Assembly (NCBI RefSeq): GCF_014529535.1
Contig: NC_050738.1
Span: 5,312,140-5,376,139, forward strand
Source: Bradysia coprophila
Taxonomy: Eukaryota > Arthropoda > Insecta > Diptera > Sciaridae
Direction of reading: 5' to 3'
Length of the DNA stretch: 64,000 nucleotides
Position 1 is the stretch's first letter. Every line of letters starts with the position of its first letter. Positions 11,672 to 22,921 of the stretch are shown one piece after another. The translations under genes were made by a program, and so were the position numbers. The notes below the pieces were generated by a model that did no database searches, was not told the origin of the DNA, and worked only from the letters and a program-made list of their open reading frames with translations.

Positions 11672-11800
11672 ATCATCTGTTATCGATAACAATGATACAA
11701 GTAAGTAATGGCCTCTGAGTGATTTGGCTTTATGTAGTGAAATTAGTGGTACAACAAATGAAGAGTAAAAGATTTCGTATCAAACACGATACTGATTGAA
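11672..11800 (+). repeat. Dispersed CTGTTATCGATAAC family, second copy
   Basis: ATCATCTGTTATCGATAAC is followed by AAATGAAGAGTAAAAGATTT and a TATCAAACACGATA segment. It lies about 50 bases after the preceding copy in the same orientation. Confidence 0.6.
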
Positions 11801-11933
11801 ATTTTAAAGAAAGGCTAGACGTTACACTCAGAAAGGTCTGGTCACCTTACGACCATTCCAAATTTACATACAACCTGAAAATACTAAGAGAACATTTTGT
11901 TTTTTTTAAATTTCAAAATAGTCAAAATTGGGA

Positions 11934-12169
11934 ATCAGCAATACCACAGCACTGCTCCTAGCATGAACACTGAGTTGAGTCAAATTTGGAGGCTTTAGTG
12001 ATAAGAGCTACCGCTTCTGATTGATTGTATTGTATAGTATGTTTTAACTGATTTCGATGAAAACAAATTCATCTATCTTTACAAAAGAAACGCAGTGTGT
12101 ACTGTGATTTCATCAGTCTCCAAAAAATTTCTTTGTTCATGCTAGAAGCAGTGCTGTGGTACTACTGAT
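11934..12169. mobile_element. Inverted-repeat MITE, 36-bp ends
   Basis: The left end ATCAGCAATACCACAGCACT and the right end (complement ATCAGTAGTACCACAGCACT) pair for about 36 bases, including GCATGAAC at the inner edge. The 236 bp element has no coding capacity. Confidence 0.7.
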
Positions 12170-13001
12170 GTGCTATTTCACCTAAATATTCTATTCATTT
12201 ATCTTGGCTGGTTTGATGAAGAAATTAAAAAAAAAGAAAGAAATCTTATGTTTGGAGCATCATCCGAGTATGACTCACTCCCCAATCCACTGAAAATGAT
12301 TTTATAAAATTTTCATTATTTCCCGTATACTACAGAATTTAAGCTAAAATACATCCGAATTCTGAATATTTATTTAGTAGCGCTGTCCTGGAAGCGTTCA
12401 CATAACACGTTAGCAAGCATACACAAAAAATAGCAATAGCAAAAGCCAAGCGAGTTCTCAAGTTCTTATGTAATAAGTGAACGATGCTTGGTGACTTATA
12501 ATAATCTCGACATCTACACCAGTGTATGATGGTTTTATTAACACACAAGATTTCCATCGTGATATTTGGGTATACAGAGAATTCGGGGAATGTCGGAGAT
12601 TGATTGACGTGAGGAGTTTGAGAGAGAGATTTTTTATCCCACCACGGGGTCCTCTATCTTAGACCACAAGATCATTTAAAAACTCATCAGTCACTAAATT
12701 TTCGACATTCCACTGGATACAGATCTCCATCGAATGAATTCAATATTTGAGCTAAGAAAAATTCGAATCCGAATCATATTGCAGCGTTTCAGTAATTTTT
12801 CGACAATCGATTAATAAATTATTATTGTTAAACACTACTAATCTAACCGATAACTGGTCAGATAAAAAATTATTTAATGAAATACTTCACTCTATCGCTA
12901 AAGCTCTAAATCGCTAATTGATAATTCGGAAAAATTGATTCCATATTCTTGCTACAAATAACGATTATGAAGCTCAATTGTTTATTACTGTTGCGCCGGC
13001 C
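12170..13001. other. Upstream region of HGSNAT
   Basis: No confident gene. A minus-strand frame from an ATG at 12557 down to 12339 contains a hydrophobic stretch resembling a signal peptide (FAIAIFCVCLLTC) and then a short tail. It could be a small secreted peptide or chance, and no peptide family was recognised. A missing first exon of HGSNAT with a signal peptide may also lie here. Confidence 0.3.
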
Positions 13002-16000
13002 ATGGAGCAGGTTTCCAAGCAATCATTTGAGGATATAAATTTGGGAGAATTAGGAGTTAATCAGGCCTTTCTAAATATAACCTCGTATCATTCCGCTAAA
13101 TTATGGATGTACACGTTGTCAGAAGATTGTGTGCGAGTAAGTTACCGGATTTTCGATAAGAAATTCGTCTGAGATCAATGGATATTGAGTCAAATTGTGT
13201 TTAGTGTCCATTTACAAAATTTCGAGAAATCGCAGCGTCGAGTCAAGAGTTAGTGAAATTTGGTGCCTCTCGTTCTTTGGAGTGGAAATTCCTTGATGAG
13301 GACCATGGACGGTATGCATTTGGTAATGAGTAAGTGTTTCCTAAAAGAGACTTCGTAATTAGACTAAAGGCAATATTAGAGGGTGCTTTGTCAGCGATCG
13401 AACTTTACAAAAATGTTTTTCTTAAATACATTTTTGCAGAACAATATTTTGTGCAATAAAACCGACAAATATTGGACCACGTGGAGTTTACAATATAGAC
13501 ATACATGCAGGCCATTGCAGTTATGACGTCAGGCTGAATCCCGTAAACTATAATTTGTGTAATGCCTCAAATCACTTGGAGGCTGTGCCTAATTTTTATC
13601 ATTTTTGTTTCGTTCATGTTTTCAGCTGTTCTCTACGCATTGTTAATCCTAGCTGCTGTACTTGCTGCTGTATACACTAGCAATTACATTTACAGGCGAT
13701 ACAAACGGACAAGACAATCGGTATTGACTGAATCAGATGAATCGGAAAAGCCTAAACCGACGAAGGCTCGAGTTCGTAGTTTAGATGTCTTCAGAGGGTA
13801 AACGGATTAGAAAATTAGGTTTTGATCTTTGGTTAAAAGTTGTTTTTTACAATAGGGTAGCCATCGTAGTAATGATCTTTGTTAACAGTGGCGGCGGATC
13901 GGTCTGGTGGATGGAGGTATGATATAAGACGAGGAGCAGATAAAAAAACAAAATCCTTTTGCACTCAAAAGGAAATCCTCTGCGCCTCGATTAAGAGAAT
14001 AATTCTTTTCGGGAACGAGAAGTGTATCCGTGACTAGATTGAGGGCACATAGGGCAGTAATATTTATTTTGAGAGCGTAAATAATTATTTTATGAAGTAA
14101 TGACAGAAAAAGATAGATAAAACGTTAATCCCTCGCTTCGCTCGTTTGAAAACTTCACATCTAGTGACAATAAACAACATCGTTTCGCAACTTGATGCAT
14201 AAATAACTACTACGCGATAGGTCTAATGGGTCTAAAACCTATTACGATAATTCTCTCTATGTGAGAAGAGATAGAAATCGTCATATAATTGAACTTTTCT
14301 AATCATAGACTCTAAACTTAAAATTAACTGCGATGCCACTCTCCGAATTATTTTGGAAAGAAATGTTAAAATAAGATTAGCAAAATGTTATCACGCAACG
14401 TTATCAACATAAACAAGGATGTTTTAATAAACTGAACGCCGAAAACAGTAATGTAGTGATAAAGCATGAAACAGCAATTAAGGTAGATGAAATGATATCT
14501 TCGATTTTGTTCTCTTCTAATGACGATAGACCTTTCAATCTTTTACATACTGTAACCGTATCACCATCTAATTATTGAATATGTTGTACCTGAAGGTATT
14601 TTTTCGCACTAGATGTCGATTGTCGACCCGAGGCGAAGCCGAGGTCGACAAGACGTCGTGTGCGAAAAAATACCGGCATACCTACCGTGGTAGATACAAC
14701 GTTTTTCGCAATTTCGGGCCATAATCACCTTTCCAATGCAAAACATGTCCTACATTTTTTTCTAAAATTATTGTGTATACAGAAATTCATTTGAACGATC
14801 AAGAAGGCTGCATTATAATACACATTGCAATATGATGTAAAGAGACGCGTAGAATGAAATCGAGTAGTCAATGCTTAGTATATACGCTTCAACAATACGT
14901 TCGGTATAATTGTGTGACTCTATAGCCGAATGGCTAAAGTCGCTGCTTTGTGCTCAAAAGCCTTTTGGTGTCGGGGGTTCGATTTCTGGTCAATGCAAGA
15001 TTTTTATTTATAAAAATTTAGCCTTCGTTGCAGGTAATAGGTTCATTAGCGTGCGAAAAAAAAGTTGATAACGCACTGCGTGCGAAAAAAAAGTTTATAT
15101 TGCGCTGTGTCCGGGAATACAGTGAAATAAATACCTTCAAAACGACATTAAATGGATGCATGGAAAGGTGATGATTATGGACCAGAATTGCGAAAAAAAT
15201 CTATTACTTCATTGCATTCAACATATAATTTTTTACATAAGAAAACCTCGAAGAGAACATTAGTAGCTTGTCGCTTATTTATTGTCTTTATTTTTGACGA
15301 CGGATGATTATAAATAGCCAAATGAGGTGAGGGTTACTCACTGAAGAATTAGGTATTTACAGCCCATACTTTGCTAATGACAATGGCAACACAGCGGTTT
15401 AGTTATTTGACTCTCAATTTCACCATATTTTCTTATTTCACTTTAAGCACGCCACATGGAATGGGTTATATGTTGCTGATTTGGTATTCCCGTGGTTCTT
15501 ATGGATAATGGGCGTGTGTATTCCCATTTCGATTAAGTCACAGATGTCTCGAAAAACGAGTAAAGCAAGAATTTTGTACACCATACTGATTGTACGTACT
15601 CTGTGTTTATTTTACGAACAATTTCTGTCTAAACTTTACATTATTACAGAGATCCATAAAATTGTTCTTTATCGGATTTTGTTTGAACACTAGAGGTGGT
15701 TCGTTTGAGGAAGTCCGGATAATGGGAGTGCTTCAGCGTTTCGGAATTTCTTATTTCATTGTGGCTTCGATACATGTTTTAGTATATGTTGAACCGAAGG
15801 ATATTTTACCCGAAGTACGATCTCTGCATATCCTTTATCAACCATCAAAAATTCAACTCATGATCTTCGTTTTCTCAATTTTTAGGGAAAATTGAAACGA
15901 GCCCTGTATGACATTCAGATATTGGCATTCCAATGGTTCTTAATATTATGCATAACTGCAATGCATGTAGTAATAACGTTTGGTTTAATAGTACCTGACT

Positions 16001-16713
16001 GTCCTCGGTAGGATGAGATCCTCTTCTTAGATTAAAAGCTTACTAACCGTTCGCTTAATAGGGGTTATCTCGGACCGGGTGGCAAGCAAGACAATGCAAC
16101 AAATCCAAATTGCATAGGCGGTGCAACCGGATATGTGGATGAGCTAATATTGGGTCCAAAACACATATACAGATGGCCAACAGCTGGATCTGTGTACGAT
16201 GCATCAGCATTCGATCCCGAGGGTATGGTTGGCTGTTTAACGACATTTCTTCAAGTTTTCATCGGACTTCAATGCGGAGTCACTCTGTTGGTGTACACCG
16301 GTTGGAAAGATCGCGTAGCAAGATTACTAATTTGGGGCATAGTTTTGGGAATAATTGGTGGCGCACTTTGTCTGTTCTCACAAGACGGCGGTGTTATTCC
16401 AATCAATAAGAATCTGTGGTCCTTGTCGTTTGTATTTGTGACATGTGCTCTGGCCTACCTACTACTGACTTTGTTCTACGTGCTAGTCGATGTGCTGAAC
16501 TGGTGGTCAGGTACGCCTCTGGTATATGCTGGCATGAATGCGATTCTTCTCTATGTGGGGCATTCGGTAATTGGTTCGATGTTTCCATGGCGATGGAGCA
16601 TCGGACCTATGAATACGCATCTGGTTTTGTTGGTCGAAAATATGTGGCACGCCGGAATGTGGGTCGTTGTCTCTTATTATTTTTATTGTAAAAAGGTTTT
16701 CATCAGTGTCTAA
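13002..16713 (+). CDS. Hgsnat: Heparan-alpha-glucosaminide N-acetyltransferase (HGSNAT)
   Basis: This lysosomal multi-pass enzyme moves an acetyl group from cytosolic acetyl-CoA to the terminal glucosamine of heparan sulfate. Nine exons close in phase: 13002-13136, 13205-13329, 13440-13558, 13626-13797, 13856-13916, 15448-15591, 15650-15814, 15886-16007 and 16062-16713, giving 564 residues. A lumenal domain (1 to about 125) precedes the first membrane helix in exon 4. Then come the family motifs [15 protein letters not shown] and HATWNG, whose His205 matches the catalytic His269 of the human enzyme. [42 protein letters not shown] and [13 protein letters not shown] follow. Introns are 53-110 bp except intron 5 (1531 bp), which carries inserted repeats. 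The start is uncertain: 13002 is the first in-frame ATG, but no signal peptide follows, so an upstream exon may be missing. AATAAA overlaps the stop. Confidence 0.93.
14583..14700. repeat. Palindrome with CGAGGCGAAGCCGAGG centre in HGSNAT intron 5
   Basis: The arms GGTATTTTTTCGCAC (14596) and GTGCGAAAAAATACC (14659) flank a GC-rich centre containing GGCGAAGCC. It belongs with the hairpins at 5778 and 42379 by architecture. Confidence 0.6.
14701..15198. mobile_element. 500-bp inverted-repeat element carrying a tRNA-like segment
   Basis: The left end (14701-14740, GTTTTTCGCAATTTCGGGCC) and the right end (15156-15198, complement TTTTTCGCAATTCTGGTCC) match for about 40 bases up to a CACCTTTCCA block. 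The element sits in HGSNAT intron 5 and encloses a serine-tRNA-like sequence. GTGCGAAAAAAAAGTT occurs twice near its right side (15053 and 15080). Confidence 0.65.
14915..14992 (+). pseudogene. tRNA-Ser(GCT)-like sequence, degenerate
   Basis: An A-box-like TAGCCGAATGG (14922) and a B-box-like GGTTCGATTTC (14976) are correctly spaced for a class II tRNA. A perfect five-pair anticodon stem GCTTT/AAAGC with a seven-base loop shows GCT in the anticodon position. The acceptor and T stems are poorly paired, so this is a tRNA relic or SINE head and not a functional tRNA. Confidence 0.55.
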
Positions 16714-17703
16714 TAAAATGGATTTTTGAAGTCCTCGGCGAGTTTTACCCGCTTTACAACTCAAATGATAAAAAGTTACCCAGGGCCTGTAACTGTTACA
16801 ATCCAAAGGTAAAAACATTTCACGTTAGGTTTCAACGATAAAGGTTTTGCAGACAGATATGTCTTTTGTTGTCGACAACGATGAAGAAAATAAAAGATGA
16901 GCTGCTACTGAAGAGATCGTATGTTGCAACATCAATATACAAATTAATGAAGTAATAGATTTTGAATATCTTGAATCTCTTGAAAATGCTTCCAGAAATA
17001 AAATTATTTGAGGAGAATGCCCGTCATCAATATTTTAGATGAAGGACTTACTTGGTCAGACCATAATGAGCCGTTTATAAAGTGCGCCCGCAAAAAATGA
17101 CGAAATTAAAACCTCTGCGTGCGATAGAACTTTTTTAAAAAATTTCGAAAATGTATGAAGCGTACGCCTTTGTCTGACATGCAATTTGTCACATTTCTCT
17201 TATAATTACAAGTTGACGTAGAACTTAAAAGTGTCCCTACACACTTTGCATGTGAAGACGTTACCTGTAACTTTCCTTTTTATTTAGGTCCACCTTTTGC
17301 GTGGATCAGGTTCATTGACTGACTGATTTTCTCAATAGATTTTTGTAATTGTAACAAAAATATCATAAAATGGTCTTGCTCAAGGCAGCTCTTTGCCTTG
17401 TCATAAATTGTTCATTCAATTTGGCGAGACAAAAATTCTTTTGGGAATATCTCCAAGATACCCGTCCGTTATAGCTCATCTTCGACCTAACATCAGGAAT
17501 TTGATTTTCCATCGAATAAAAAAAAAATTGGAAATCCGTTGAGGATTACACAAGTTATCGTGTTATCAAAGAATGAACGAAGTTTGACAAACATTTTCTG
17601 TATTTAAGGTTTTTGGTCAAACATTTTAGTGTTGATCATCCGTAAAACCCATGACTTTCAGGCAAGGGAATTAACCAAACTTTACACAAAACAACAAATT
17701 TCC
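16714..17703. other. Spacer between HGSNAT and HIBCH copy 1, with one dispersed repeat
   Basis: The 3' flanks of two convergent genes. A second AATAAA occurs at 16889. Positions 16862-16975 hold a copy of the dispersed family (TTGTTGTCGACAACGATGAAG, then ATGAAGTAATAGATTTT). Nothing else was recognised. Confidence 0.5.
16862..16975 (+). repeat. Dispersed GTCGACAACGATGAAG family, partial copy
   Basis: TTGTTGTCGACAACGATGAAG-like start and an AATGAAGTAATAGATTTT segment, as in the copies at 37238 and 48500. Confidence 0.55.
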
Positions 17704-18819
17704 TCACGGAGAACTCGCCCGTATATCAATAACATTTGTGGTAAAATACGATATCACTTTCTTATCGTCGACTTCCTCTAAAGTTTTCGGAATCCAATTC
17801 GGCTTGTGCGTTTTATCGATTATCGCCGATCGCACTCCCTCGCTAAAATCGTTGCTATCAGTGTCGCCGTAAAAATTTTTGTACAACGAAAAGTCAGCCG
17901 AAAGCGCTTCATTTTTGCTGTACTGTTTCAGTTGAAACTCCCGGATTATGTGAAAGGCCAGTTTAAGTGCCGTTGGCGATACATTTGATAATGTTTTCAG
18001 GATTTTCGACGAGAACTCCGTTCTATCTTCTTTCAAATTTTCCACAATCTCCTCCACAGAACTGCCATTGAACAGCTGTTTCACTTTTTCGGGTTCGATC
18101 GACCATTTATCACTTTTCTGTTGGAATTGAGCGATTGTCTGCGAAACGGTTTCGAAATCCGTCTTTTTGAGATTGATGAGCTCATCCTCGAGTCTATCCA
18201 GGTCTGTAGAATTCACATAATTTTTCGATAGGCCCAGATTGACGATATCCGATCCAATAAACCTTGTACCTGTTAAACCGATCCACATGCCAAAGTTGTT
18301 TGGAAGTCGCGCCAAGCGATAACTTGATCCAACGTTATAAAGTCCGACAAAAACTTCTGGCATAGTGAAAAGTGTACGCTCCGTGACAATTGGATGGCTC
18401 GATAAGAATGTTACAGCTGCTCCTTGACCAATACACAGTTTATCTGCCAGTACAATCACAGGCTTCTTATATTCAGCTAACCGTAACAATCCACGGTAAA
18501 ATCCGATGCCGCAATCGAAGAAGAACTTCTTATCAGACTTTATGATTTGGGTGAATTGAACGACATCACCGCCAGCGCAGAAGCCCGCTTCATTTCCCTT
18601 TATTATCACCGCAGACACACCCGTATCATTTTCGAAGTCACGTAACAGCGTATTAAGTGTACATTGCATTTCAATCGTCAAAGCGTTCCGCTTTTCGGGA
18701 CGGTTAAATTGAATGACGGCTTTGTCTTTGCGTCGAGACACAGTAATACACTCATTACTCAAAGACGAATAGGCTCTTCGACTAAAGTTGTAAAGCTGGA
18801 GGTACCGGTTTATTCTCAT
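17704..18819 (-). CDS. 3-hydroxyisobutyryl-CoA hydrolase-like protein, copy 1
   Basis: This is an intronless crotonase-fold gene of 371 residues. The first ATG is at 18819, and the basic, Arg-rich N-terminus (MRINRYLQLYNFSRRAYSS) looks like a mitochondrial presequence. HIBCH hydrolyses 3-hydroxyisobutyryl-CoA in valine breakdown. Family marks: FNRPEKRNALTIEM (38-51), the oxyanion segment GFCAGGD (79-85), TMPE with catalytic-type Glu155, and the HIBCH-specific C-terminal half with EGVRSAIIDK and KPNWIPKTLEEV. Deviations: the usual GGG turn is GQG (131-133), and the FPDVG loop is shortened to YNVG, so the catalytic aspartate eight residues after the Glu is missing. Canonical hydrolase activity is therefore doubtful. 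It lies head-to-head with copy 2, 461 bp away, and is clearly its paralogue. Both being intronless suggests a retrocopied ancestor. Confidence 0.9.
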   Translation of the reverse strand: MRINRYLQLYNFSRRAYSSLSNECITVSRRKDKAVIQFNRPEKRNALTIEMQCTLNTLLRDFENDTGVSAVIIKGNEAGFCAGGDVVQFTQIIKSDKKFFFDCGIGFYRGLLRLAEYKKPVIVLADKLCIGQGAAVTFLSSHPIVTERTLFTMPEVFVGLYNVGSSYRLARLPNNFGMWIGLTGTRFIGSDIVNLGLSKNYVNSTDLDRLEDELINLKKTDFETVSQTIAQFQQKSDKWSIEPEKVKQLFNGSSVEEIVENLKEDRTEFSSKILKTLSNVSPTALKLAFHIIREFQLKQYSKNEALSADFSLYKNFYGDTDSNDFSEGVRSAIIDKTHKPNWIPKTLEEVDDKKVISYFTTNVIDIRASSP

Positions 18820-19280
18820 TGTCACACTTAAGCACTGCCTGAATGAACTGGCTTTGTCGTTTCTACTACTTAATGTCTGCAACAATTGAGGTTGTCACAT
18901 TTACGCAACGTCTTGAAACCGTGTTTTGCTTTTATTATCAGACATTTTTCGAGAATAGTTTAATGAACCGACTAAAGTTGAGTGTAAAAGTAGATTCGAC
19001 TTTTACTAAAGATTTTCTCAATTTTCGTACTTCTAATTGCCCTTTCCCCCCTATAAAACTCCCTACAAAAATACATCATCCGGTAATCATCACCGGGCAA
19101 TCCACTCGCAACCATTGAGTGTACAATAGACAATACAAATTGCTCGCAACACCTTTCACACAAATGGTGAACCGACGTTAGGCAATCATTTTTTGTCCGC
19201 GGAGGGTCTATAGATAAACACCAAACTTTTGACAGTTGTTTCAGTTCAGAAAACATCAAGTCAGTGTACAAAGTGCGAGA
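18820..19280. promoter_or_regulatory. Shared 461-bp upstream region of the two HIBCH-like genes
   Basis: This is the space between two divergent start codons, so it must hold both promoters. It contains a short hairpin GTAAAAGTAGATTCGACTTTTAC near 18986-19010 (arms of about nine bases) and no convincing TATA box. Acceptor-like TTGTTTCAG at 19238-19246 leaves open a spliced leader for copy 2. Confidence 0.5.
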
Positions 19281-20399
19281 ATGATATTAAAGCGGTGCCA
19301 CCAACTAGTCAATCTTAGCCGAAGAGCCTATTCGTCTTTGGGGGATGAATGGATCAATGTGTCTCGACGGAATGGCAAAGTCATTATTCAATTTGATCGT
19401 CCCAAAAAGCTGAACGCGATGACGATCGAAATGCAGTACAGATTTGGTGTGTTGATGCGTGACTTCGAAAGTGATTCGAGTGTGTCAGCTGTAATAATAA
19501 AGGGGAATGAAGCTGGCTTTAGCGCTGGAGGCGATGTTGTCCAATTCGTGCTATCACTGCAGAATGATAAGAAGTTCTTCTACGAATGCGGAATTGGATT
19601 TTACCGCGGACTGTTACGGTTATCCGAATATAAGAAACCTGTGATTTCACTCGCAGATAAATTATGTATGGGTGGAGGAGCAGCAGTAACATTCTTATCG
19701 AGCCACCCGGTTGTCACTGAGCGTACAATGTTCGCTATGCCGGAAGTCTTCATCGGATTTTTTCCAAACGTCGGAGCAAATTATTTTCTGATGCAACTGC
19801 CGAACAACTTCGGAATGTGGGTCGGTTTAACAGGTGCAAGGTTTATTGGATCGGATATTATCAATCTCGGTCTGTCGAAAAATTATGTGAGATCGACCGA
19901 CATGGATACACTAGAGGATGCACTCATCAATCTCGAACAGGCGAATTTCGAAACCGTCTCGCAGACAATCGCTCAATTCCAACAGAAATGTGATAAATGG
20001 TCGATCGAACCCAATAACGTGAAGCAGCTGTTCGGTGGCAGTTCTGTGGAGGAGATTGTGGAAAATTTGAAAGGAGATGGCACCGAGTTCTCGTCGAAAA
20101 TTCTGAAAACATTTTCAAATCTATCGCCAACTGCACTCAAATTCACATTTAATTTGTTACGGGAATCACATCTAAGACAGTACAGCAAGAATGAGGCGTT
20201 TTCTGCTGACTTTTCCTTGTACAAAAATTTTTACGGCGACACGGATGGCAACGATTTCAGCGAAGGAGTACGGTCGGTGTTAATCGATAAAAAGCATAAA
20301 CCGAATTGGATTCCGAAAACGTTGGAGGAGGTCGACGACAAAAAACTGATATCGTATTTTACCACAAATGTTATTGATATTCGGGCGAGTAGTCCATGA
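19281..20399 (+). CDS. 3-hydroxyisobutyryl-CoA hydrolase-like protein, copy 2
   Basis: An intronless 372-residue crotonase-fold protein, collinear with copy 1 and very similar over its whole length. The first ATG (19281) opens a mitochondrial-type presequence, MILKRCHQLVNLSRRAYSS. It keeps the GGG turn (131-133), AMPE with Glu155, and the full-length loop FFPNVG, but position 163, which is the catalytic aspartate in human HIBCH (Asp177), is asparagine. The oxyanion segment reads GFSAGGD. It is thus closer to a canonical HIBCH than copy 1 but still altered at the key acid. The C-terminal half, EGVRSVLIDKKHKPNW and the final TTNVIDIRASSP, is nearly identical to copy 1. AATAAA lies at 20446-20451. 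It may act on another acyl-CoA or serve a non-catalytic role; that is inference. Confidence 0.9.
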   Translation: MILKRCHQLVNLSRRAYSSLGDEWINVSRRNGKVIIQFDRPKKLNAMTIEMQYRFGVLMRDFESDSSVSAVIIKGNEAGFSAGGDVVQFVLSLQNDKKFFYECGIGFYRGLLRLSEYKKPVISLADKLCMGGGAAVTFLSSHPVVTERTMFAMPEVFIGFFPNVGANYFLMQLPNNFGMWVGLTGARFIGSDIINLGLSKNYVRSTDMDTLEDALINLEQANFETVSQTIAQFQQKCDKWSIEPNNVKQLFGGSSVEEIVENLKGDGTEFSSKILKTFSNLSPTALKFTFNLLRESHLRQYSKNEAFSADFSLYKNFYGDTDGNDFSEGVRSVLIDKKHKPNWIPKTLEEVDDKKLISYFTTNVIDIRASSP

Positions 20400-20451
20400 G
20401 CTTTAGGAAATTTCTTCTTCATTTTGTTAACTTTTTTTTATTGTTAATAAA

Positions 20452-22921
20452 AACAGGAAGTTATGTAACTCACTCTGCAATTTTCAGATACTTGACAATT
20501 TTGGTAAACAACAAAAAACAAAACAGAAGTCGCTTGACAATATCAAGTTACCATTTGCACTGACGTTTTTCTGGTAAGGTCTCAAATCGTAGCTTGGGTA
20601 ACCTCAAGATTTTTCTTAACTCAAGATTCTTCTTCCTTCTACCTTCTCTCTCTATTTACTGAGAGGAAGTTACTGTCAGCGATACCTACGATATTAAAAA
20701 CCCACTAAATTCTCAAAAATAATATCTTCGGTCGGTTGTGATAAGATCAATAAAATTGCAGCCGATACTCCAACCCAACTCTTTGAGTGCCTTAGTTCCC
20801 ATCCTTTTGTGATGCATATCGACTCCTTCCTTCAACATTGATTCTATTGAGCTATTCCTTTGCTCAACGGCAGACGAATGGAAAAGAAGACAGTTTTTGT
20901 TGCGGATGAGGGCTCTTTAATTTTAATTAGGAGAAGATGGCCTAAGACTATGAATTCCTCTTAACTCCGTACCATGAAACATTTTTTTACACTGCATAAA
21001 TGTTTGTCCTGAGACGTAGGAGTGCTAACCTATGTAGACAATGTGTATTAGACATATTGTATATCTCAGTCAGGTGACACTATGGAAAAGTTCAATCGTT
21101 GTCAAAGTTAATGTGTTGTCACGACATTAGAAATAAAATTTTTCTGATTTTTCTTGTTACCGACTGAACAGGCACGTCTGACCTATAAATACAAATTTTA
21201 TTTTAAAATTTCATTCTTCATATGGTACTTAAACTATCACTTTGGTTTCCCAACCCAGAGCCGAATTATGGTTTTCAGCGCTAATAGTAAACTATCTATA
21301 GTGTCGCTGTTGACTGTTTCCAGACTACTACACGAAGCAAATATTGGTCCAATTAAAAAACAGATTACTTTTCCGGAGTCCTGAGATCATGAACTTTACA
21401 CTTTATTTAAATAAAATCCGACGATACAAATTTTCCCCTTGATATTAGTAACAGTGGATCTGTTGTAACGATATATTCGCTACATAGCGAAGCGTCTTTC
21501 TGTTGATGAGGTAAAAGAACAGTAGACGATAAAAAATCACTGCCGTTTAGAACCGTTCCAGACGCTGTTCAGAACTGTTCCAGTCTCCAGAAAGAAGAAA
21601 AAAATCTGCATTTTGGCATCAACTTTCCAAGACTTCTGTTGCCTTGCAACACAAAAGTACTGGGTTCATTTATATGTGAAACGATAGTGGGTGAGACCAG
21701 CTACAACGCCGCACACTCAGTTCCGCGGAACATCCATGTTGCAGAGAAGGCGGACTCTCCAAACATTTGCTATAGTTTCGGTCATATCTCTCGTGGATGT
21801 ACTCGCACCAGCCAGTGCCTGTAGGTCTTTCCAAAGCCTTTACAATAATTTAAAAAAGTTATTTAAGTTATTGCCGAAAACCTGTTTTCGGGGCCATCAC
21901 TTTTGAATGCTTTTCACCGAAAATAAAAAATCTTTTGAAAAAATGAAAGATACGTGTTCGCTAGAATTGAAAGACGAATCTAACGAGCTATTACTTATTA
22001 AAATTGGAGACCGCTTTTTCCCCCTTTCACCTGAGGTTTTGGCGATATGACTCTTAACATTTGTCAGTCATATGTTGTGGGTCCTTATCCTAATCCTTAT
22101 CCTTTTAAGAAACAATATACCTTGACGCGCCGGTGAAACAAGTTCATTGTAAGCGAAATATTGATAGGAACCACTGTAACGGTTCATTGCTGATTTTTGT
22201 CCAGTACCAGAGGACTCAAGTTTAAAATTATTAAACAATTTTCGTTGTTTAATTCTCAGTGGAATTTTAATTATGTACAAACTTCCGTTACATACAAACA
22301 GTTTTCTGTGAATACACAATAATTACATCGAAAATTTTAATTTAAATCTCAAAAAAAAAAGAAACAGCAAAACAAAATTGAATTAATTTTCTCTCCCTCA
22401 TCTAAATCTTCCACTTCTACTTAAAGTGTCTTTCAATTTTCTCCGGAATTCGTTTGCCAGTCTTTTCAAAATTTCTATCGAATTTAAATATTTTTTTTTT
22501 GCTTGTTTGTTTGTTTGTTGACACTAAATTGTTATAATTAGAAAAAAAATCCAAAATTTGGGCACACTAATTCATAAATCGATTTTTTTTTGCTCATTTT
22601 GCTCTCGGTTTATATAAAGAAAAATTAAATTAGAAAAAAATGATCGAAAATGTGTGCTTCAAATTTATCACAAACTTTTTGTTGTTGTTGTTGTTAGTTT
22701 CTCATCAATTAATTTATTTCCAGGATTTTCTCTATAATTTAATTTGACTTTCTCCTCTTTCTATAATATAATTTGTGTACCAAACACTTTTCCGACTAAT
22801 AAAAAACAATTGAAAAAAAATGAGAATGTTTCGCGAGAATGTATTAAATTTGTCTGACGATGGCAAATGGACTGAAGATTTTTTTTTTTAAATTTTTGTT
22901 TGTTTCCGTCGGTAAAATTTA
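20452..22921. other. Spacer between HIBCH copy 2 and the TMEM214 3' end
   Basis: No gene recognised. The last part (about 22320-22921) is poly(A/T)-rich with a GTT microsatellite at 22679-22696 and a TTTATT (poly(A) signal on the minus strand) at 22713, and is probably the TMEM214 3' untranslated region. Frames at 21639-21906 look like chance. Confidence 0.45.

Noticed and set aside
14915-14992. Functional tRNA-Ser gene
   Set aside because: The acceptor and T stems do not pair well; only the anticodon arm and box motifs survive.
16403-16818. Several frames overlapping the last HGSNAT exon
   Set aside because: Shadows of the conserved HGSNAT reading frame.
18972-19271. Minus-strand frame between the HIBCH copies
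   Set aside because: No family resemblance; it lies in the shared promoter region and has no start context.
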